This document shows positions 1 to 4,376 of a stretch of 5,189 nt of DNA, in pieces. The stretch comes from Zetaproteobacteria bacterium (lineage in GTDB: Bacteria > Pseudomonadota > Zetaproteobacteria > Mariprofundales > Mariprofundaceae), in assembly GCA_021545625.1 (NCBI GenBank), contig JAJRVH010000039.1, positions 1 through 5,189 of the forward strand, in the 5' to 3' direction. Positions within the stretch are counted from its first letter, which is position 1; the number at the start of each line of letters is the position of its first letter. A program made the translations under genes and the position numbers. The notes under the pieces are model-generated. The model saw only the letters and a list, made by a program, of their open reading frames with translations, did not search any database and was not told the origin of the DNA.

Positions 1-316
1 CCCGGCGCACATCCAACGATAATGAAACCTAGCGCCACGGCTGGAGATGCCCCTTGCCATGTAGAAATGGCTGCCGCCGCAAAACCCAGTGCAGGCATGA
101 CACTAAATTGTGTTGCAACACCAACAATAATACTTAGTGGTTTAGTAAGCGCATCTTTCGCCTCCTCCGGTTTCATGACTAGGCCAAGCGCAAACATGGT
201 CGCTGCAAAAAGCCACAAGAAATAATCCTTGAATACAAGGAAAACAGCCGGAAAAAGATATGCCCCCACGGCTCCCGCTACAGTTAGCAGGGCGAGATTG
301 CGCGAAAGAATTTCAT
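1..316 (-). CDS. Bile acid:sodium symporter (BASS) family protein, N-terminal third, open at left edge, start apparently frameshifted
   Basis: BASS proteins are inner-membrane secondary transporters of about 300-330 residues with around ten helices, moving organic anions with sodium. The minus-strand frame, open from 335 to the window edge, reads as a family N-terminus: EILSRNLALL, then a hydrophobic helix ending in YLFP, then LWLFAATMFALGLVMKPEEA, a helix with TQFSVMPALGF, and ALGFIIVGCAPG at the edge. The last corresponds to the conserved segment GCxPGGTASN. About 106 codons are visible. There is no in-frame ATG before codon 41 of the match. The natural ATG (314-316) is one base out of frame and gives only ten residues before a stop, whereas one extra A in the following A-run would give MKILSRNLALL. 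An in-frame GTG at 267-269 would lose the first helix. No clear ribosome binding site is visible. GC is near 51%, with AT-ending codons unlike the rest of the window, suggesting acquisition. Family call is fairly sure; whether it is intact is not. Confidence 0.7.
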
Positions 317-380
317 AACATTCGCTATATACTGCCTAGACTATGATGACTATAAAGGCACTAGTATGGGCTACACAAAC
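317..380. other. AT-rich junction between the two BASS gene pieces
   Basis: This short stretch separates the divergent BASS fragments. A CTAG at 336-339 places a TAG stop in the minus-strand symporter frame (336-338) and in the plus-strand symporter frame (337-339), so neither frame reads through. GACTAT occurs twice in direct orientation (339-344 and 348-353, 9 bp apart). Sequence up to about 375 is AT-rich, and then changes abruptly to the GC-rich sequence of the plus-strand fragment. No promoter or insertion-sequence end is clear. The role as a recombination scar is inferred. Confidence 0.45.
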
Positions 381-975
381 GATCACCTACCTTGCCGGTG
401 GCGCGGTCGCCTTCTCCATCGCAATGACGATGGTTGCCACCATGCTGTCGCCGCTGCTGACGCCGACACTGGTCGAGATGCTCGGGCAGGCGTACATGGG
501 CATCCCGTTCTGGCCAATGATGCAAACCATCCTGCTCACCGTCGCCTTGCCCCTGGCGCTCGGCATGGCGATTCGCCCCCGCCTTGGTACGCATTTGCGA
601 CAGGCGGAAGACATCGCGCCCGGCCTGGCCGCGCTCGCCATTATCGTAATCTGCAGCTATGCCGTAGCCGCCAATCATGATCGCATCGCCGACACGCCGG
701 CCGTTGTCGTGGCGCTGGTCGTGATACTGAACGCACTGGGCTACCTGCTTGGCTGGCTGGCCGCCACCCTGTTCCGCTTCGGACACAGCTACCGCATCAC
801 TCTGGCCATCGAGATCGGCATGCAGAATGCGGGACTCGGCGTCGCGTTGGCCCTGCAACATTTCGAGCCCGAAACGGCTCTACCGGGAGCGCTGTTCGCC
901 GTCTGGTGCATTCTGACCGCCGCCGGCATGAGCCGCTGGCTGCACCGGCATTCCCCCGCCCCTTCACCGATCTGA
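343..975 (+). pseudogene. 5'-truncated bile acid:sodium symporter (BASS) family gene, C-terminal two thirds
   Basis: The 210-residue reading frame matches the C-terminal two thirds of BASS-family sodium-coupled organic anion transporters. Recognisable family segments are ITYLAGGAVAFSIAMT (residues 14-29, normally preceded by GCxPGGTASN), a helix around 62-78, helices around 91-111 and 119-142, the signature EIGMQNAGLGVALALQHF (157-174), and ALPGALFAVW (179-188). Full-length members have about 310-330 residues, so some 110 N-terminal residues and three or so helices are missing. The first dozen residues (MMTIKALVWATQ) do not look like the family and lie in AT-rich junction DNA. There is no ribosome binding site ahead of the ATG, and a TAG stop sits in frame at 337-339. 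The body is GC-rich like the rest of the window, so this looks like a resident gene that lost its start. A short expressed protein is possible but unlikely to transport. Confidence 0.75.
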
Positions 976-1012
976 AATCGAAGTCGTCACTATATTGACG
1001 ATAAGATGCGAC

Positions 1013-1036
1013 AGGCGTGCCGGAACCGGCATGCCT
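1013..1036. repeat. 11-bp hairpin after the truncated symporter gene
   Basis: AGGCGTGCCGG and CCGGCATGCCT form an inverted repeat with ten Watson-Crick pairs, one G-T wobble and a two-base gap. It starts 37 bp after the stop codon of the truncated symporter gene. No T-run follows on either strand, so a standard intrinsic terminator is not supported. It could weaken read-through or protect a transcript end. Confidence 0.4.
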
Positions 1037-1078
1037 AGCCATAATCCCGTTCTGATATCGCTTATTCATACATAGTAA

Positions 1079-1132
1079 GTCATAATTATGACGATATATG
1101 GAGACTAGCGTCATAATTTATTCGCCATATAT
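1079..1132. promoter_or_regulatory. Cluster of palindromes and repeats, operator-like
   Basis: GTCATAATTATGAC at 1079-1092 is a perfect 14-bp palindrome. Its half GTCATAATT recurs in direct orientation at 1110-1118, 31 bp along, which is close to three helical turns. A second inverted repeat, ATATATGG (1094-1101) and CCATATAT (1125-1132), spans the interval. Such phased symmetric sites in AT-rich intergenic DNA are typical of dimeric repressor or activator binding, but I recognise no known operator. The regulatory role is inferred. Confidence 0.35.
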
Positions 1133-1203
1133 GCCAAGACTCCAGCGAAATCAGAAACCGACAGCCTCCATCCATTCACCCGAAAATCTTCCCATACAAG
1201 GAT

Positions 1204-1238
1204 CCCCCCCCACTTTCCGCCAGCCTCATTTATAAAAT
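1204..1238 (+). promoter_or_regulatory. Candidate promoter of the PagP-like gene with an adjacent C8 tract
   Basis: TATAAAAT at 1231-1238 offers a good -10 hexamer (TATAAA or TAAAAT). No good -35 is found at 16-18 bp upstream. Instead a run of eight C residues occupies 1204-1211, ending 19 bp before the -10 box, where -35 and spacer sequences normally lie. The predicted leader to the start codon would be about 120 bases. The promoter assignment is a guess from the -10 box alone. Confidence 0.3.
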
Positions 1239-1363
1239 AAATCACTTGGCCCGCAGGTTGCTCAACAGTCCTTCACCCACCCGGCAGCAGGCCGGCCAGA
1301 GACCGCGGCGACGCCACGCCCACCCTTGGCCCGCCTCTGCCACAAACGACCGAGGTGACAAAA

Positions 1364-1945
1364 ATGACGACATTATTCAGAAGTAGCACCAAACAAGCCC
1401 TGCCAAGAATCGTCAAATTGACACATTGTATGCCTGCCACCCTGCGCCAGCTGTGCGCCATGCTGGCCATGATGGCCGCCATATTCGCTGCCACACCCGC
1501 CCAGGCCGGCAGCCTGTATGCCATTGCCAACGGCATTGCGGACCATCTGGATGCCGCACCGAACGGAGCTAAACTCAATGAACAGAATTGGGGTGCCGGC
1601 TTCCAGTACGACTTCGAGCCGTGGCATGAGCACTGGATCCCGTTCATCACCGCAACAGGGTTCCAGGACTCCAATTTCAATCCTTCCTTCTATGCCGGCG
1701 GCGGCATCATGCGCCGCTTCATGCTATCGGAAGAACTGGACAAGCTGCACCTGGATGCCGGGCTGGTGGCATTTCTGATGACGCGCAAGGACTTCCGCAA
1801 CAACCGTCCGTTCTTCGTAGCCCTGCCGGCCCTGACCTTTGGCACCGACCATCTGGCTATCAATGCCACGTATATTCCCAAAGTCCACCCGAAAATGGTC
1901 GCCCTGTTCTACTACCAGCTCAAGATCAAGCTGCTGGAGTTTTAA
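1364..1945 (+). CDS. PagP-like outer-membrane beta-barrel protein, probable lipid A acyltransferase
   Basis: PagP is an eight-stranded outer-membrane barrel that moves palmitate from a phospholipid onto lipid A. Numbering is from an upstream in-frame GTG at 1355, so subtract 3 for the ATG at 1364. An export signal ends TPAQA at A51. The mature part then aligns by eye with enterobacterial PagP: NEQNWGAGF (75-83; PagP has NERPWGGGF), TGFQDSNFNP (101-110; PagP AFKDSWNKWEP), a strand ending MTRKDFRNNRPF (142-153) before ALPALTFG, then ATYIP (171-175; PagP MTYIP). The catalytic Asp-Ser pair appears as D105-S106, and H64 is a fair candidate for the catalytic His. The C-terminus has alternating hydrophobic residues ending in Phe, as barrel proteins do. 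GAGGTG at 1352-1357, six bases before ATG 1364, favours that start. It gives 193 residues and an unusually long signal region, and ATG 1430 would give a typical 26-residue signal but lacks a ribosome site. Family placement is by motif; the substrate is not proven. Confidence 0.72.
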   Translation: MTTLFRSSTKQALPRIVKLTHCMPATLRQLCAMLAMMAAIFAATPAQAGSLYAIANGIADHLDAAPNGAKLNEQNWGAGFQYDFEPWHEHWIPFITATGFQDSNFNPSFYAGGGIMRRFMLSEELDKLHLDAGLVAFLMTRKDFRNNRPFFVALPALTFGTDHLAINATYIPKVHPKMVALFYYQLKIKLLEF

Positions 1946-2010
1946 TAACAGCGGCAAGCTGGCACAAATCTTTCTTAAGCGAAGCCATCATCGCATCCAA
2001 GGAGGTTTTC

Positions 2011-2226
2011 ATGCAGACATTCAAGCCAAACAAGACGCTGATATCCGGCCTGAGCTGGCTCGCCCTGCTGGTTTCGCCATGGGCCATGCTCGGCATCGCC
2101 ATGGCCACTTCCCCGGCATGGACGACCCTGTCATGGCTGATTTGCCTGATTGCACTGCCGCAGCTCATGCGCGGCCTTGGATGGCGCCTGCCGAAACGCC
2201 ATCGCTGGCATGCCAGCAACGCCTGA
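2011..2226 (+). CDS. Small two-helix inner-membrane protein, unknown function
   Basis: I do not recognise this 71-residue protein. It has two hydrophobic segments, about residues 11-31 (rich in Leu, Ala, Trp) and 38-53, joined by a short SPAW loop. Basic residues flank both ends (K6, K8; then RLPKRHRWH at 59-67), which predicts a hairpin with both termini in the cytoplasm. AAGGAGG at 1999-2005, five bases before the ATG, is the strongest ribosome binding site in the window and supports a real gene. It begins 65 bp after the PagP-like gene with no terminator between, so the two probably share a transcript, hinting at an envelope role. There is no cleavable signal peptide pattern and there are no catalytic motifs. 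A fragment of a larger membrane protein cannot be excluded. Confidence 0.7.
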   Translation: MQTFKPNKTLISGLSWLALLVSPWAMLGIAMATSPAWTTLSWLICLIALPQLMRGLGWRLPKRHRWHASNA

Positions 2227-2526
2227 GCCCCTAGCGCCTGTCACTTCCAAAAAACTGGGTGAACGTCAGTCCCTGGCCCATTAAGTAGCGCAGCCGGCAA
2301 AACCGATCCGGCGACATATGGCGCACTGACACTCAACCTCTGCATAATCGATGCTGGCGATAATATTGCGCCCGCAGAAAGGCCTGCCCAGATGCCTCCG
2401 TAGCGATTGCCTACGGCATTCTCGATATTCTTACCTGAAATCTGAAAAGCAACACGCGCTTCACCCACTAATCCGGAAGACAGGGACTCGCTGGCCGACA
2501 CCCTGCAGACGCACTAGAATATTCCG
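2227..2526. other. Gene-poor spacer, with one doubtful minus-strand frame
   Basis: This 300-bp stretch has no convincing plus-strand gene. A minus-strand frame (2501 to 2241, GTG start, 86 codons) contains a Gly/Ala-rich stretch, NRYGGIWAGLSAGA, with reasonable codons. It lacks a good ribosome site and resembles nothing I can name, and it may be chance or a relic. CCGTAG and CTACGG around 2398-2416 form a small inverted repeat. The promoter of the downstream methyltransferase-like gene should lie here, but no -35/-10 pair stands out. Confidence 0.35.
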
Positions 2527-3105
2527 ATGCATGCCGTTTCCGGGCTCTGGCTGGCCACGCTGATATTCGCGCTGATCCACAGCGGCATGGCATCCGATGC
2601 CTGCAAGCGGTTATGCGCCGGCCGGATGAATCTGACGGGCCGGCGCTATCGGCTGTTTTACACGCTGGTATCCGTCGCTCTCACCGGCGTCTGGCTGTTT
2701 TATATCCATGCCCTGCCGGATCGGCCGCTGTACCGGCTGGAAGGCATGCCCTTCTGGCTGTGTCTGGCATTGCAGGGAGGCGGCGCCTGGCTGGTCTGGG
2801 CCGCCTTTCGGCCGATCAACACCGCCCTGTTCCTCGGCCTGAAAAGCGGCGGCACACAACAGGACTGCTTTATCGAAACCGGCATCTATCGCTACCTTCG
2901 CCATCCGATGTACAGCGGCGTGATGCTGATCCTGTGGGCCAGCCCGGTGCAAAGTCTGAACAGTCTGAGCCTGACGCTGGCCGTCAGCCTGTATTTCATA
3001 ATCGGCTCCCGCCTCGAGGAAAGGCGCATGCTGGCCGAACACCCGGCCTATGCGGACTATCGCCGCCGCGTACCGGCGTTTCTGCCCCGGTGGCGGAGCG
3101 ACTAA
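2527..3105 (+). CDS. Membrane methyltransferase-family protein (MddA/NnrU/isoprenylcysteine carboxyl methyltransferase-like)
   Basis: This 192-residue integral-membrane protein has the layout of the isoprenylcysteine carboxyl methyltransferase / phospholipid methyltransferase superfamily. Members transfer a methyl group from S-adenosylmethionine to a lipid, a protein prenylcysteine or a small thiol. The N-terminus, with FALIHSGMA (14-22) and RRYRLFYTLVSVAL (39-52), resembles MddA (methanethiol S-methyltransferase) and NnrU proteins. The C-terminal half has the cofactor-site features GIYRYLRHPMYSGV (119-132, RHPMY core), a hydrophobic helix (about 145-160), LEERRML (163-169) and YADYRRRVPAFLP (175-187). 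Hydrophobic stretches lie near 4-20, 44-62, 76-94 and 131-160. The ATG at 2527 lacks a clear ribosome binding site but is the only start that keeps the conserved N-terminus. The stop overlaps the stop of the convergent citrate synthase gene. The substrate cannot be told; MddA itself is usually longer, so I give no symbol. Confidence 0.75.
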   Translation: MHAVSGLWLATLIFALIHSGMASDACKRLCAGRMNLTGRRYRLFYTLVSVALTGVWLFYIHALPDRPLYRLEGMPFWLCLALQGGGAWLVWAAFRPINTALFLGLKSGGTQQDCFIETGIYRYLRHPMYSGVMLILWASPVQSLNSLSLTLAVSLYFIIGSRLEERRMLAEHPAYADYRRRVPAFLPRWRSD

Positions 3106-4268
3106 CGCTCGTCGACCGGCACGTAATGACAGCCGTGTTCACCGACATAGATCTGCGATGGCCGGTAGATGCGCCCGTGCCCGAGCTGCTCCTTCCAGTG
3201 CGCCAGCCACCCTGAGACCCGCGCCACGGCAAAGATCGGCGTAAACAGGTCGGCCGGAATACCCAGCTTGCGGTATACGATGCCCGAATAGAAGTCGACG
3301 TTCGGACACACGCCCTTTCTGCCCAGCGTGCCCGCCGACAACTCCTCGATATGGCTGGCGATCTCGTAGGTCGGATCGCCGCCCATTTTCTCGGTCAGCT
3401 TCACATACAGCTTCTGCAACAGCGTGGCGCGCGGATCCTTGGTCTTGTACACCCGGTGTCCGAGCCCCGGTATCTTCTCCTTGTTGCGCAGCTTGCGGTT
3501 CAGATAGGCCTCTGCCTTGTCCACCGAGCCGATCTCGTCAAGCATATGCAACACATCCTCGTTAGCCCCGCCGTGCAGGGCCCCCGACAGCGTGCCGATC
3601 GCCGCGCTGATCGATGTATAGGGATCAGCATGGGTCGATGCCGTTACCAGCGTCGAGAAGGTACTGGCATTCATCGTGTGCTCGGCATGTACAATCAGCG
3701 CCACGTCCATGATGCGCTCGGTCAGCGGATAGGGTTCCTCGCCGGTCAGCATGTAGAAGAAGTTCGCCGCGTGCGACAGATCGTCGCGGGGAGGGATCGG
3801 ATCGTCGCCATGACGCATGCGTGCATGCGCGGCCACCAGCGTCGGCATCTTGGCAATCAGTTTCAGGCAGACATCGCGCACCGTCTCATCGTCCAGGCTG
3901 CCATCCGGACTGTAGGGAAGCGGATAGAACATGCCAAGCGCGGCGACGGTCGCCTGCAATGAGTCCATCGGATGCGCCGATTCCGGAAAACATTTCATCA
4001 TGTCGCGAATGCGAAACTTGATGCGGCGATGGCGCCGCAGTTCGCCGTCGAACTCGTCCAGCTCGGCTCGCGTCGGAAGGTGGCCATAGAGCAACAGATA
4101 GGACGTTTCCTCGAACGAGGATTTTTCAGCCAGCTCCTCGATATCGATACCGCGATATTCGAGATGCCCGCGCTGGCCGTCGACGAATGAAACCGAGGAT
4201 TCGGCAACCGGAATGCCGGCCAGGCCGGGGGAATAGCATTTGATATCTGAAGCCTTGTTGTCAGCCAT
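3102..4268 (-). CDS. gltA: Citrate synthase, short (type II, about 390 aa) form
   Basis: Citrate synthase condenses acetyl-CoA with oxaloacetate to citrate in the cytoplasm, the entry step of the TCA cycle. The 388-residue product is full length for the short dimeric type seen in Gram-positives and cyanobacteria; the hexameric NADH-inhibited enterobacterial enzyme is about 427 residues with an extra N-terminal domain, absent here. The N-terminal signature is GLAGIPVAESSVSFVDG (15-31). Active-site residues are visible: H232 in GALHGGANE, H271 in PGLGHRVYKTKDPRA, and D325 in NVDFYSG. R350 (VARVSGW) and R369 (RPSQIYVG) fit substrate-binding arginines. NVDFYSG and the RPSQIYVG end favour citrate synthase over 2-methylcitrate synthase, though side activity on propionyl-CoA is possible. 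The ATG is supported by AGGAG on the minus strand (plus 4278-4282), nine bases upstream. It lies 108 bp downstream of the cyclic-nucleotide-binding-type gene on the same strand. The symbol follows general use for citrate synthase. Confidence 0.95.
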   Translation of the reverse strand: MADNKASDIKCYSPGLAGIPVAESSVSFVDGQRGHLEYRGIDIEELAEKSSFEETSYLLLYGHLPTRAELDEFDGELRRHRRIKFRIRDMMKCFPESAHPMDSLQATVAALGMFYPLPYSPDGSLDDETVRDVCLKLIAKMPTLVAAHARMRHGDDPIPPRDDLSHAANFFYMLTGEEPYPLTERIMDVALIVHAEHTMNASTFSTLVTASTHADPYTSISAAIGTLSGALHGGANEDVLHMLDEIGSVDKAEAYLNRKLRNKEKIPGLGHRVYKTKDPRATLLQKLYVKLTEKMGGDPTYEIASHIEELSAGTLGRKGVCPNVDFYSGIVYRKLGIPADLFTPIFAVARVSGWLAHWKEQLGHGRIYRPSQIYVGEHGCHYVPVDER

Positions 4269-4376
4269 ATCCGTGAACTCCTGTCCGCCCAGTCCGCCAC
4301 GCGCCGGACCGGCAAGGGAAACTTAGTCTTCCAGAGCGGAGAAAGCTAACAAATTCCCGACGCCGGGAGAATCGCC
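4269..4376 (-). other. Intergenic region upstream of citrate synthase
   Basis: This 108-bp gap carries the citrate synthase ribosome binding site (AGGAG at plus 4278-4282) and the end of the upstream gene. A minus-strand TTGTTA (rightmost part, near 4346-4351) could act as a -35, but no matching -10 box lies 16-18 bp beyond it. I therefore cannot assign a promoter; citrate synthase may be read from here or from upstream. Confidence 0.4.
4350..4368 (-). terminator. Weak terminator candidate after the cyclic-nucleotide-binding-type gene
   Basis: On the minus strand TCCCG-GCGT-CGGGA forms a five-pair hairpin with a four-base loop (plus 4355-4368), beginning eight bases after the TGA stop, and is followed by AATTTGTT. 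The stem is short and the T-tract is interrupted, so termination would be partial at best. If it works, it would uncouple citrate synthase from the upstream gene. Confidence 0.25.

Larger units (their letters stand above)
976..1363. other. Gene-free intergenic region, partly AT-rich, upstream of the PagP-like gene
   Basis: No convincing coding frame fills this stretch of nearly 390 bases. It holds a hairpin just after the truncated symporter gene, an AT-rich cluster of palindromes and repeats (1079-1132), a run of eight C residues (1204-1211), a TATAAA-type -10 candidate (1231-1238), and then a GC-rich, pyrimidine-rich leader of more than 100 bases before the ribosome binding site. The sub-elements are listed separately. 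The layout suggests a regulated promoter for the downstream outer-membrane gene, which is an inference. Confidence 0.5.

Noticed and set aside
22..225. 67-codon plus-strand frame at the left end
   Set aside because: It is antisense to the minus-strand frame that gives clear BASS-family sequence, and the plus-strand product resembles nothing.
317..380. Insertion-sequence end or target duplication at the symporter junction
   Set aside because: The GACTAT repeats are only 9 bp apart and there are no terminal inverted repeats or transposase sequence.
361..861. 166-codon minus-strand frame
   Set aside because: Antisense shadow of the plus-strand symporter fragment; very rich in Gln/Arg/Asp/His as expected for an out-of-frame reading of GC-rich DNA.
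1013..1036. Rho-independent terminator
   Set aside because: The stem is good but no T-run follows on either strand, so it is listed only as a hairpin.
976..1363. PhoP-box type control of the PagP-like gene, as in enteric bacteria
   Set aside because: I found no pair of GTTTA-type direct repeats at the right spacing.
1273..1680. 135-codon minus-strand frame over the PagP-like gene start
   Set aside because: Overlaps a plus-strand gene with a signal peptide and barrel motifs; no ribosome site or family resemblance.
1839..2234. 131-codon plus-strand frame bridging the PagP-like gene and the small membrane protein gene
   Set aside because: It overlaps both genes in another frame, has no ribosome site and yields a low-complexity product.
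2611..3042. 143-codon minus-strand frame
   Set aside because: Antisense to the methyltransferase-like gene, which carries recognisable family motifs.
3351..3962. 203-codon plus-strand frame
   Set aside because: Antisense to citrate synthase, whose catalytic motifs are unmistakable on the other strand.
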